A stretch of 32,228 nt of DNA from Saprolegnia diclina VS20 (taxonomy: Eukaryota; Oomycota; Saprolegniomycetes; Saprolegniales; Saprolegniaceae), in assembly GCF_000281045.1 (NCBI RefSeq), contig NW_008246186.1, positions 71,460 through 103,687 of the forward strand. The letters are read 5' to 3'. Every line of letters begins with the position of its first letter. Within the stretch, counting starts at the first letter, position 1. Positions 10,617 to 19,451 of the stretch are shown in pieces. Made by a program: the position numbers and the translations under genes. Under the pieces are notes generated by a model that saw nothing but the letters and a program-made list of their open reading frames with translations, did no database searches and had not been told where the DNA came from.

Positions 10617-12230
10617 ATGCAACGAGGAGGCAGCGCGTACGGACTCGATAAGGAGCTCGCGACCAAGGCGATGGCCAAGTACGATACGAACGCCGAGGCC
10701 GAAGCGCGCGACTGGATCGAAGCCATCACGGGCAAGGCCATTGGGCCCGACTTTGGCCTTGGCTTGAAGGACGGCGTGATCCTCTGCGAGCTCGCCAACG
10801 TCGTCGACCCGACGAGCCGCATCAAGATCTCGGCGTCGACAATGCCCTTCAAGCAGATGGAGAACGTCACGGCCTTCATCCGCGCCTGCCGCGGTATGGG
10901 CGTCATGGAGTTTGACTTGTTTGAGACTGTGGACCTATTCGAGCAAAAGGACCTCGGCGTCGTCGTGCGCTGCCTGCACGCGCTGGGCCGCACGCTGCAG
11001 AAGAAGGGCACGTACAACGGACCTCTTCTCGGCGTGAAGGAGTCGACGCGCAACGAACGCACGTTCACCGAGGCGCAGCTCGCCGAAGCGCGCCACGCGA
11101 CCTCGCTCCTCAACATGGGCAGCCAAGCGATCATGGAGCGCCCGAACATTGACGTCACGACCGGTGTGACCTTTGGCGCCGACTCGACGACCGACCTCCC
11201 GCCCGTCTCGTCGGGCTACTCGTCGCCGCCCACATCGTCGACCATTGCCGCGATCCCGACGATTCTGACCAAGAACGCCCAAGGCGCCTTCTCGTCCCCC
11301 GACAAGCCGCTGCAGCGCACGCCGTCCGCAAACAATGGCTCACCGACGAAAGCATCGTCCTCCGTGGCAGCCCGTTGGATGTCGGCAGCGCAGCCCAACA
11401 ACACGACGCCGACCCCGTCGGTGACGCCACCCAAGCAAACGCCAGCACCCGTCCAGCGCACCCCGTCGGCTCAGTCTGTCACACCGCCGAAGCAAGCCAC
11501 GCCGGCGCCTGTCCAGCGCATTCCGTCAACCCAGTCGGTGACGCCGCCCAAGCAAGCCACGCCGGTCCAAATCCGGGGCGGCGGCTACGGTCTGGATGCA
11601 GAGCTTGCGGCCAAGGCGGTCGTCAAGTACGACTATGCGCTGGAAGCCGACGTCAAGCAGTGGATTGAAGCCGTGACGCACCGGACGCTCGGCGAGTTTG
11701 GCCCGAGCCTCCAGAACGGCCAGGTGCTCTGCGTGCTCATCAACACACTGTACGCGATCTCGATGGCGGACGAGACGCCGATCAAGGTCGACGCGTCGTC
11801 GGTCGCGTTCAAGCAAATGCAAAACATCAAGCACTTTTTAGACGCGGCCAAGGCGATGGGCGTTGCATCTGTGGACGTTTTCGAGACGGTCGACCTCTTT
11901 GAGCTCAAGGACTTGGGCGCCGTCGTACGCTGCCTTCTGGCTCTGAACCGCGCCGTCGTCAAGAAGTTACCGGCGTACCCTGGCCCGGTGCTCACGGCTG
12001 TGGCCCCCGCCGCCGCTCCGTCGACACCGGCCAAGCCCGTTGCAACACCTATTGTTGCTACGCCGGCCGAGACACCGACGTCGTCGTGGACGGCCCCCGT
12101 GGCGTCGTCGTGGACGACACCGATCGCCAAGGCGCCCGAGACTCCGGCGGTCGAGACCAAGCCGGGCGTGAACGCAATGCTCCGCCACTCGTCCTCGAAA
12201 GGTCTTCCGACGCGAACCAACTGGCAGTAG
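10617..12230 (+). CDS. Twin calponin-homology (CH) domain protein, probable actin binder
   Basis: CH domains of the calponin/transgelin kind bind or regulate actin filaments. This intronless 537-aa protein has two. CH1 covers about residues 27-130 (ARDWIEAITG, LKDGVILCELANVV, FKQMENVTAFI, DLFETVDLFEQKDLGVVVRCL). CH2 covers about residues 338-450 and repeats the same blocks (VKQWIEAVT, LQNGQVLCVLINTL, FKQMQNIKHFLDAAKAMG, VFETVDLFELKDLGAVVRCL). Each is preceded by the same lead-in (YGLDxELAxKAxxKYD), so the protein arose by internal duplication. The linker (about 200-320) is Pro/Thr/Ser-rich with three 19-20-residue repeats. The C-terminal 80 residues are also Pro/Thr-rich. A stretch after CH1 (SLLNMGSQ) weakly recalls a calponin repeat. 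It may bundle or crosslink actin, since two CH units would allow two contacts, but these are both type-3-like single CH domains rather than a classical actinin-type pair. Confidence 0.88.
   Translation: MQRGGSAYGLDKELATKAMAKYDTNAEAEARDWIEAITGKAIGPDFGLGLKDGVILCELANVVDPTSRIKISASTMPFKQMENVTAFIRACRGMGVMEFDLFETVDLFEQKDLGVVVRCLHALGRTLQKKGTYNGPLLGVKESTRNERTFTEAQLAEARHATSLLNMGSQAIMERPNIDVTTGVTFGADSTTDLPPVSSGYSSPPTSSTIAAIPTILTKNAQGAFSSPDKPLQRTPSANNGSPTKASSSVAARWMSAAQPNNTTPTPSVTPPKQTPAPVQRTPSAQSVTPPKQATPAPVQRIPSTQSVTPPKQATPVQIRGGGYGLDAELAAKAVVKYDYALEADVKQWIEAVTHRTLGEFGPSLQNGQVLCVLINTLYAISMADETPIKVDASSVAFKQMQNIKHFLDAAKAMGVASVDVFETVDLFELKDLGAVVRCLLALNRAVVKKLPAYPGPVLTAVAPAAAPSTPAKPVATPIVATPAETPTSSWTAPVASSWTTPIAKAPETPAVETKPGVNAMLRHSSSKGLPTRTNWQ
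11418..11570 (+). repeat. Three in-frame repeats in the CH-protein linker
   Basis: Three successive units encode SVTPPKQ(A)TPAPVQR(T/I)PS(A/T)Q, the last shortened. Each is about 57-60 bp. They lie in a Pro/Thr-rich spacer between the two CH domains, so copy number can change length without touching the folded domains. Confidence 0.75.
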
Positions 12231-12343
12231 CGTGTGGTTGTCTGGAATTATTTCTAATACTATTGTGATGGATCCGAAAACCAGTCTCGCACGTCACCAG
12301 ACTGTCGTCGACTCCAACTGGCGCGGCTGGGTCAGTTCCCAGA

Positions 12344-13018
12344 TCATGGCTGGTCGATCTCCAAGCCATACTCGATGTCCGTCTCATCGACGATACACTG
12401 TTGAGAGAGATAGCTCTGGAGCGAGAAATCCAAGTTCTTATTGTTAGAGATGGAGCGAGACCGTTCGTCACAGACCAAATGACCACCGAGAGTCTCTCCT
12501 GCTCATGCTGTAGTGACGCAGCTTGAGTGGCTCCTATGTTATCGCGGCTGTCGTTTGCGTCGATGATGGTCCAGACTGTACCTTGCGTGACTCCTTCACT
12601 ATCCTCGCTGTCGCATGTTGACCAAGCAACAAGACGCGGTTATCGGTGAATTGGATGCGCCGATCCCATCAAGAGCCGTGTAGTAGAAGCCCTGTACGTG
12701 GCAAGTGGGTGCGTCAACGCTGTTCGTAAGGCGTTGCGAGTACGTACCCTACCCCTCGCCAACAAATCAGCGAGCCCACGAGCTCTGTCGACCTCGCCAA
12801 CGGAAACGACTTCGAATGCGTTTAGCCAAGCGAACGAAAGTGACGTGGCATGCCGCAGTGCTCTTGACGCCCCGTCAACCGAGCATTGCAGTGTCGGACA
12901 GAAAACAAATATATATTTGCCCTTGCCCAGACAGTAGTCGAGTCCAATCGAATCGGAGCAGTACAACGGTAGCACACGGGCATTGCTGTTGCTTTTCATC
13001 AAAGAATGCTGTACTCAT
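12344..13018 (-). CDS. Unrecognised spliced gene, acidic C-terminus
   Basis: No family is recognised. The 3' part is well supported. The last exon (12344-12436) encodes 30 residues ending in the acidic sequence VDETDIEYGLEIDQP. A 50-bp intron (12437-12486, CTAAC branch site) and a 47-bp exon (12487-12533, QAASLQHEQERLS) come before it, preceded by a 48-bp intron (12534-12581, GTACAG donor). Phases 0 and 1 close exactly. Upstream, a short exon encodes EDSEGVTQ. The 5' end probably starts at ATG 13016-13018, giving MSTAFFDEKQQQCPCATVVL and about 25 further codons; the middle junctions (about 12610-12880) are provisional. ATG 13016 faces the ATG of the glycoprotein gene across 132 bp, so the two probably share a divergent promoter. 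A TTTAAA lies about 22 bp upstream of this ATG. Confidence 0.5.
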
Positions 13019-13119
13019 ATCGATTTGTTGCGGCCGTTTAAATAGCTTGGTCGAAGTTTGGGGCCAGCGACCAAGCCGATCAGCACGGGTCCCACGACCG
13101 TCGGCGCTGCCTTACGCCA

Positions 13120-13137
13120 CTCACTTTCCAATTCATC
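13120..13137 (+). promoter_or_regulatory. Inr/FPR element of the repeat glycoprotein gene
   Basis: CTCACTTTCCAATTCATC fits the oomycete initiator TCAYTTY followed by CAATTC. It ends 13 bp before the ATG at 13151, which supports that start codon. Confidence 0.6.
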
Positions 13138-13150
13138 GAGTCCAATAATC

Positions 13151-13813
13151 ATGCATCGGGTTCTCAGCCTGCTCGTTCTCTCGGTCGTCGCCGTCTCGGC
13201 CGAGCACCCCGCCACGGGGACCCCGGACCAGTCGGGCAGCCAGCACACGATCCCGTCTGGCAGCGGCAACGGCTTTCCCGACGTCGACACCCCCCACGCT
13301 GGCAACGAGTCAGACCATGACGAGCTCCGCCTCTTTGAACTCAACCACTTCAACGGCTCGGAAGACCGCCCCCATGGCCCCTTCAACGGCTCGGACGTCC
13401 GTCCGCACTTCAACTTCAACAGCTCTGACGACCACCCGCATTTCGTCTTCAACAGCACCTATGGTCGTCCGCACTTCAACTTCAACGGCTCGGATGTCCG
13501 CCGTCATGGCCCCGGCAATGCTTCCGACGACCGCCCTTTTGGACGCGGCAATGGCTCTGACGACCACCCGCATTTCGTCTTCAACAGCACCGATGGTCGT
13601 CCGCACCTTCCGTTCAACGGCTCGGATGGTCGTCCGCAGTGGCACCCGCACGGTCGCTGGAACAGCTCGGAGTTCGATCACCAAGGCCATCACTTCAACG
13701 GGTCAACGAACGGCCGCCCCATCGACGGCTTCAACGCGTCCGACGCGCCGCAGCACGGAAGCTTCCAAGCCTCTCTGCGCGGTTCCCGCTCGTCGAGTGG
13801 GAGCGACGAGTAA
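13151..13813 (+). CDS. Secreted His-rich glycoprotein built from sequon-bearing 11-residue repeats
   Basis: The 220-aa product starts with a textbook signal peptide (MHRVLSLLVLSVVAVSA, cleavage expected before EHPATG), so it enters the secretory pathway. After a Gly/Ser/Pro-rich spacer, residues 67-204 are twelve tandem units of consensus F-N-G/S-S-D-x-R-P-H-F-x. Units 1-8 are exactly 11 residues; later ones are 11-15. Every unit contains an N-x-S/T sequon and most contain His, with Arg or Asp near it. There is no transmembrane segment or GPI-type hydrophobic tail; the C-terminus is a Ser-rich, charged end (SRSSSGSDE). Likely roles, all inferred, are a heavily N-glycosylated cell-wall or extracellular-matrix protein, or a metal-binding secreted protein because of the His spacing. 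The gene is intronless, and nearly identical DNA units show recent repeat turnover. Confidence 0.82.
   Translation: MHRVLSLLVLSVVAVSAEHPATGTPDQSGSQHTIPSGSGNGFPDVDTPHAGNESDHDELRLFELNHFNGSEDRPHGPFNGSDVRPHFNFNSSDDHPHFVFNSTYGRPHFNFNGSDVRRHGPGNASDDRPFGRGNGSDDHPHFVFNSTDGRPHLPFNGSDGRPQWHPHGRWNSSEFDHQGHHFNGSTNGRPIDGFNASDAPQHGSFQASLRGSRSSSGSDE
13349..13762 (+). repeat. Twelve-unit 33-bp coding minisatellite
   Basis: The units encode the glycoprotein repeats. The block around 13435-13475 is almost copied at about 13564-13604 (same CACCCGCATTTCGTCTTCAA start), which points to expansion by unequal exchange of several units at once. Confidence 0.85.
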
Positions 13814-13972
13814 GTGAGCACCGTCCTTCCATGGCAGCTGCTATTGTTTGCCTGAAGTTACTACGTCTTCGATGACGATGAGCGATAACTCGGAACAATT
13901 CACAATATGTTTACACGAGATGATCTCGTCGAGAGATTAGTTGGTTTTGATAGAAATGCAGCGCCTCGTGAC

Positions 13973-16583
13973 TTAGGCGTCCTTGGGCACGGGCAAAAGC
14001 GCCTGGTCGAGCTTGGCGAGCGTCTCGAGCAGCTTCTCGTACAGCGCCGTGTTCTCGCACTCGACGCGGTCGTGCGGCTGTTTCTCAAAGTAGTGGATAC
14101 TGGCCATGGCCCCGCTCGGCGTGATGATCGAGATCACGTTCGTCGCGTGGTCGAGCTCCACCTGGCCGTACTGGTCCTTGAGAACGCGGTAGACCAAGAT
14201 GAGCTGGAGGGCCTCCAGGTCGCCTTCGTCCGCGAGCGTCTCGACCGCCGCCTGCAACCCCTCGTCTTCAATCACATCGGCTTCGAGCGGCTCGACGCCT
14301 TCCTCGACCTTGACCGCCTCGTCCGATGCCTCGCTCGTCTTGGGGCGGTGGTCGTGCTTGCACGCCGCGTGGGGGTGCATGCTAATCTGCAGCACACATA
14401 TCAGCTCTTAGTCGTCGGCATCGAGAGTTGCGTACCTTGAAGCTCGCGGGACTCGCCTGCGCGTGCATGGTCAGCGCGACCACCGAGTCGGCAATCATGT
14501 CGGCTGTCGGCTCGGCGCTCCACTCGATGAGCACCTTCTCCGGCGGGCAGTGCGTCACCATGACTTGTCCGTTGACGACGACCGTGTCGGCCGTCACAGT
14601 TACGTCCGCGTACATTTGCTGGATCATGGCCACGAGCACGTCAAACGGCTGGTGCACAAAGGGCACTACACGCTCTCTGTGAGCCCCACAAGGATGATGT
14701 GATGTCGGTACCGTGCTGGCGCTGGGCGATCGTGCCGACGAGCAAGTTGGACGTGTACTGCGCGAGGTCGTCCTTCTCCATGATGTGCGTGTGAAAGTCG
14801 TGCTCGACGAGGAGACCGCTGATCGGGATCTTCTTGTCGACGGCCTTGAGCTTTTGGTGGCCGGCAATCGTGGTCGCCATCCTACATGACACGTTGACCA
14901 TCATGCTGACGAGACGAGTCGACCGTACGTGCCAATGGCCTTGGCCATCTTCTCGCCGCGAAACTCGAGCACAATCTCTTGCGTGTTGGCCGGCGTGTGG
15001 ATCGTCGGCGCGTACACCTTGGGGTTGTGAAACTTCTTGTGCAACGCCGACTTGAGACGCATCATTTCATTCTTCTCGCCGTGGACGAGCACAATGTTGG
15101 GGGGCGCCACCTACGTAGCAATGTATTAGTCGTACTACAGAGCAGAGATCGACTAAGTACCTTTTCGATAAAGCCCGACGTGCCCACAAAGTCGGCGTGG
15201 GCCGAAAAACTAATGTACTCGACCGAGCAGTTCATCGGGAGGAGGCGACCGTCCATGGCTGTGATTTCCGTCGGCTCGGACAAGATCTTTTTGGCCAGCG
15301 TGCCCTCGACCACGTAGCCTACAAACTGAGCATTTTGGTTCTGTGTACAAAGGTGTACCTGGAATCAAGCACGCGTTGCGCTTGTCCGTGCACCACCGCT
15401 CAAAGAGCTGGCGCGAGACGCCCGATTGCAGCATACCTAGACCGTCGTTATCGTCTTTGACTGGGAGGCGAAGAAAGGACGTACCCGGCGAAGCCATGAC
15501 GACACTCGGGCCCGAGTCGTCGAAATCCTCGAGGCTCTTGAGGTTGTGGATGTGCTCAAACTGAAACGGGTTGGAGATTGAGATTTGCTTGCGGATGCGG
15601 TCGTTCATCATGTTGATGTACGTCTGGTACACGCGCAGCGCCTTGGCCGCGAGCTTGGAGGCAAAGTAGATGGGCACGCCGTGCAGATCCGGGTGTTGCT
15701 GCCAGTGCTCGTCGAGGATCAGCAGCAGCTCCTGCGTCCGGCCCAGCGCAAAGACTGGGATCAAGCAGCGCCCGCCACGACGGACAACCGACTCGACCTG
15801 GCCCGTGAAGCGGCCCTCGCGTTCAAAGACGCTCTGGTGCACCTGCACGCCGTACGTCGACTCGACAATGAGCACGTCGGGCGAGACGCCGGGGATTTCG
15901 GCGGCTACATATGCATCATGAGCTCGTTGGTCGTCAAGGAAGAAGACGCGTACCCATGAGATGGCGGTCGTTCTCGAGCGAGTAGTCGCCCGTGTACAGG
16001 ACCTTGACGCCACCAATCTCGATGAGAAACATGCACGCGCCGAGCACATGGCCCGCGTTGTACGGCGTGAACTTGATGCCGTTAAACATCTTTTCCTGGT
16101 GAAAGTCGATGATCTCGACCTTGGCGACGCAGTTGGCGAGGTCGCGGTCGTCGTAGATCTGGTCGTCGACGCTAATGTTGGAGACGCGGAGGAAGTCGCG
16201 CAGCATCATCTGCATGACGGCTTTCGTCGGGTGCGTCATGAAGATCTTGCCCTTAAAGTTGGTCTTCTCCGTAAAGTGCGGCAGCGCGGCCACGTGGTCA
16301 ATGTGGAAGTGCGTGATGAGGAGCAAGTCGATCTCTTCGGCCTCGATCGAGTCGAAGAACGGCAGCGACCCATGCCCCGAGTAGCCCTAGCGTCCGCATG
16401 AGTCCACGGGTCGGCGCATGCAGCATGGCCTACCGGGTGGACGCCGCAGTCGAGCATGATGGTCTTGCCCTGGAACTTGAGGATGATGCACGAGCGGCCG
16501 ACCTCATTGCCCGCGCCCAGTGGCATGATGCGCATGACATGGCGCTCGTCCACGATGTCGGTCTCGCCCTTGCGCTTCGCCAT
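13973..16583 (-). CDS. CPSF3: CPSF73, pre-mRNA 3'-end processing endonuclease
   Basis: CPSF73 is the zinc-dependent nuclease of the cleavage and polyadenylation complex. It cuts nuclear pre-mRNA before poly(A) addition. Nine exons (16434-16583, 15954-16386, 15485-15904, 15359-15436, 15161-15318, 14929-15110, 14712-14881, 14436-14665, 13973-14386) total 745 codons, or 744 aa, somewhat longer than animal CPSF73. The metallo-beta-lactamase ligands are present: HFHIDH (H76, H78, D80, H81), AGHVLGA (H163) and LYTGDYS (D184). The beta-CASP domain follows ([14 protein letters not shown]), then ISFSAHADF and NIVLVHGE with the late His ligands. The C-terminal region, which binds partner subunits, matches the family in layout. 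The residues after HxHxDH are VAALP, where animals have CGALP. ATG 16581-16583 gives MAKRKGETD, just before the fold begins. All eight introns are 40-50 bp. Confidence 0.96.
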
Positions 16584-17549
16584 GGCAGCCACGGATATTC
16601 GGATTTGAGTTTCGACTTGGAGTGTATGCGTTGTGAGAGGTTCCGGCCAATATCTGATGTCAATGCCATCCCAATCAGCAATCAACTGGTCACAGCGGGT
16701 CCCGCCATCATGCGACGGCCATCGCACTGGCCATCGGCGCCGACCTCTCGATGACCGACAGCGAGCGTACGCGACCTCTTGGCTGGCGTACGTAGCAAGC
16801 AGGAGACGCATGCGGATGACGTATTCGGTCGACATTGCCCTTGGTGCCTGGTCAGTTGATTGCCGGACTCGCCGCCTCGTCGCAGCATGGTGTCGCGTAC
16901 CGTAGAGGGCGACGGAAGCAAGGAGCAAGCGACCTTGTAGTGCAGTCGGTGGCTGGCACTACGAGTAGCCGTTCCCGCCACAGGCCGTGCTTCCCTGGCC
17001 CCGACCAGGCTCCGAGCAAGCCGGACTGGCCTTGCACGCGGCTCCTCCTCTTGGTCTACCGGGCCGAGGTTCAACGAGTGGCCAACTTGGCGTTCGAATA
17101 TGCGGTATATACACTGCATTACTGGCCCTATACGTGGCATAGCACTCGGGCTCTCTGTGCCAACACTCCCTCCTCCTACCCTCCTCCTTGCGGACAAGCC
17201 ACGGTGGGCCTTTTGCCCGTCCTCGTGTCGCCGCTCGTGGTCAAGTGATAGGTGATGGGCGACTCGGCTCCGCGATACGAGTCGCTACGTACCAGGTATA
17301 GCTAGCGATCAACTTGGATGTAATCGGCATCGCTCGCCTCCATGACGCTGTGGTAGCCACATGTGTCGACCACCTGTCGCACTGGAGGAGGTCAGTCGGA
17401 GGCGCCAAGATCACACTGCAAACACGGCGTCTGTCAAGTCGCCAGCTGGAGTGGACCCAGTGATGGGACGTGCGAAAGAACGAGTGGTCAGTCGCCTTGG
17501 AAGGCCACACCACGTGTGGTGTCATTTTGGTATTCTCGATTCGACGACG
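16584..17549. other. Divergent intergenic region (CPSF73 and first zinc-finger gene)
   Basis: The region is 966 bp. It should hold the CPSF73 promoter; minus-strand ACTCAAATCCGAATATCC at about 16596-16613 is a weak Inr/FPR-like candidate. It also holds the promoter of the first zinc-finger gene. A CACGTG box lies near 17511-17516. Frames open here lack start codons or family matches. Confidence 0.4.
17521..17537 (+). promoter_or_regulatory. Inr-like element of zinc-finger gene 1
   Basis: GTCATTTTGGTATTCTC resembles the initiator TCATTTT plus a following T-rich block, 12 bp before the ATG at 17550. Confidence 0.45.
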
Positions 17550-18074
17550 ATGGAATGCATTTTCCGAGACTGTGTCGCGCCCGCCGTACCGTTTACGACC
17601 AAGTGCCAGTACCACCGCAACCGCGCCAAGTGCCGCGTCGCGGGCTGCTGCAACCAAGTGTACGCGCGGCACCTCTGCGTCTCGCACGGCGGTCGGCGGC
17701 GCTGCCAGTTCCCAGAGTGCCGCGCCAACGCCCGCCTCGGGCTCTTTTGCACGCAGCACGGTGGCAAGAAGCAGCGCTGCCAAGAGCCGGGCTGCACGAG
17801 CCTCGCGCATGCCAAGGGCAAGTGTGTGCGCCACGGCGGCCGCCGACCGTGCAGCGCCGACGGCTGCCTCACCCATGCGCGCAAGGGTGGCTACTGCTGG
17901 CGCCACCGCGACCTCTCCGAGTCGATGATGGCACCGGCGACCGACGACGCGTTTGCACCGTGGGGCCTCTTCGAAGGGCCGCCGTCGACCGAGATTGACG
18001 GGCTCGACTATGCGATTCTGCAGACGCTGCTCGTGAGCCCCGACGCGACGCCGGCGCTGCACGTGCCCAACTAG
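17550..18074 (+). CDS. WRKY19-like five-finger protein 1 (divergent member)
   Basis: This intronless 174-aa protein has five fingers of form C-x4-C-x9/10-C-x2-H from about residue 3 to 120: CIFRDC...CQYH, CRVAGC...CVSH, CQFPEC...CTQH, CQEPGC...CVRH and CSADGC...CWRH. All twenty predicted ligands are present. The second finger has the NQVYAR signature, but the following RHGG is SHGG. The linker between fingers 3 and 4 is GGKKQR, a compact GG-type linker, where other members have a longer non-GG one; this is the most divergent copy. The tail carries Trp in an acidic stretch (APWGLFEGP) and ends with EIDGLDYAILQTLL, the cluster's C-terminal motif. There is no WRKYGQK sequence, so it is not a WRKY factor. 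The zinc role is inferred from spacing; binding partner unknown. The start ATG directly precedes the first finger. Confidence 0.85.
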   Translation: MECIFRDCVAPAVPFTTKCQYHRNRAKCRVAGCCNQVYARHLCVSHGGRRRCQFPECRANARLGLFCTQHGGKKQRCQEPGCTSLAHAKGKCVRHGGRRPCSADGCLTHARKGGYCWRHRDLSESMMAPATDDAFAPWGLFEGPPSTEIDGLDYAILQTLLVSPDATPALHVPN

Positions 18075-18895
18075 TCGTTTGTGTGCGGTTTTCCATAATT
18101 TAAATTGAACGTAGCTGCATGTTTACGCACCCGAGGTCTAGGATACTGGACCCGAATCGTGACAGGTTGCTGACCACTTGCTGATCGGCGCTGTCGACAG
18201 ACCCAAACCTCAGAGTGTGCCTCCTTCCAAAGACGTTCTTGCTTGGTACCTTGGACGTCGACTACTTCTCTCGGTAGTCGAACAACGGCAGGTGTATCCT
18301 GGTCAGCTTGCGATACTGTACCAACACTGCGTAGCGGATATTCTTCTGCCCCGAAACCCGTTGCACTGACGTTCCGTGCCTGACACGACAGTATAGCTAG
18401 TATATTCGCCAGGAATAGCCACTTCCCATTGCGTCGAGAAGCCAAGTGCGAACCAACGCGCGACGTCACGAGCCTCTGGTCGCCAGCAACCGATGAGAAT
18501 CGCGTGCGCGCACACCACATGGAGCGCCTGGGGCTACGAATAATCCTCCCAGTCAGTGTCTGGGCCAAAGTTGTCAAGTCGTTTGGGCCCTTGCATCGTC
18601 ACGGCGTACCAGGACACGTCCAGTGACCGCCAATATTTGCCGCCAGCTCTGCAGGCCGACGCGAACATCGACCGGCCATGTCGAGTTGTCGGTCCCACGG
18701 TCAACTTAATATTTTATTGAAGTTTCCAGTCGAGCTCCTAGGCGAGAACATGCACTACCTGGTATCTACTACATAGATCCGACATAGTCAACGCCATTTC
18801 AGCAGATTACGAAAGGCGAGTTTGCATCACAAGGTACTAACTACATAAATCGTCCTGGAACGCCTCGGGAGTTCACAGTGTATACGTACTTGCGG
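18075..18895. other. Intergenic, no gene seen
   Basis: No supported coding sequence. Two imperfect 40-bp direct repeats (about 18742-18782 and 18815-18853) share GCGAG, ACTACATA and flanking bases. An A/T-rich patch lies at 18705-18722. Confidence 0.35.
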
Positions 18896-19165
18896 TAAGT
18901 ACTTAGCGCGCCGCTACTGAGCGCCATTCGACGTGGCCCGTACGACGACTAGACGCGATTTGCGCACAATAATTGAGCGCTGCCACGTCGACGGCGTGGC
19001 ATGCCAACGACCTCGTCATGCGCACAACCAAATGAACCGTGGGACTCGGTAACTGGTCTGTCCTGCGTCGTAGCGCACGGTGCGTTGCGCATGGCCATTA
19101 GACGCTTGCTGATAGAAGCGGCGGAGTGTCCACGGGGCAAAGACGCCAAGCTAATCAGTACGCCA
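18896..19165 (+). pseudogene. Candidate eroded WRKY19-like copy upstream of gene 2
   Basis: Short stretches match gene 2 in the same order and strand: GCTACTG (18913) to the finger-2 region, TGCCACGTCGACGGC (18981) to TGCAGCGTCGACGGC of finger 3, TGCGTCGTAGCGCAC (19064) to the start of finger 4, and GACGCCAAGCTAATC (about 19143) to CACGCCAAGCTCTTG after finger 5. Spacings are shifted by deletions and one insertion, and the frame is broken more than once. Each match alone is short; the common order is the argument. This could still be chance in GC-rich DNA. Confidence 0.35.
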
Positions 19166-19451
19166 ACGCCGCATCCAAAGTACTTGATAGCCTTCTCAGT
19201 GCTTAGGTGTCGCCACGATCCGTGTCATGAGCCGACGCGTGCATTGCAGTCCCACAGCGCCACCAAGCGAACTAGTCATATCATTTTGGAGGCAAATGCA
19301 TTGCTTGGAGTGGGACCGCGCCCACGACCCGTGCCGCGAGTACTACGCAAGTACTTGGCGACGGACGATGCGTCATGCGTTCTCTACTTGTACGCGAACG
19401 TCGATCTTGGTGGCATTGCTAGGTGCATTTTTCAATCGACTACCCGACGAC

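Noticed and set aside
17511-17516. CACGTG box before gene 1 as a specific regulatory site
   Set aside because: A 6-bp palindrome is expected several times in 32 kb; no repeated pattern at the other cluster genes.
18071-18577. Minus-strand open frame of 168 codons downstream of gene 1
   Set aside because: No ATG at its start, partly overlaps the end of gene 1, and has no family features.
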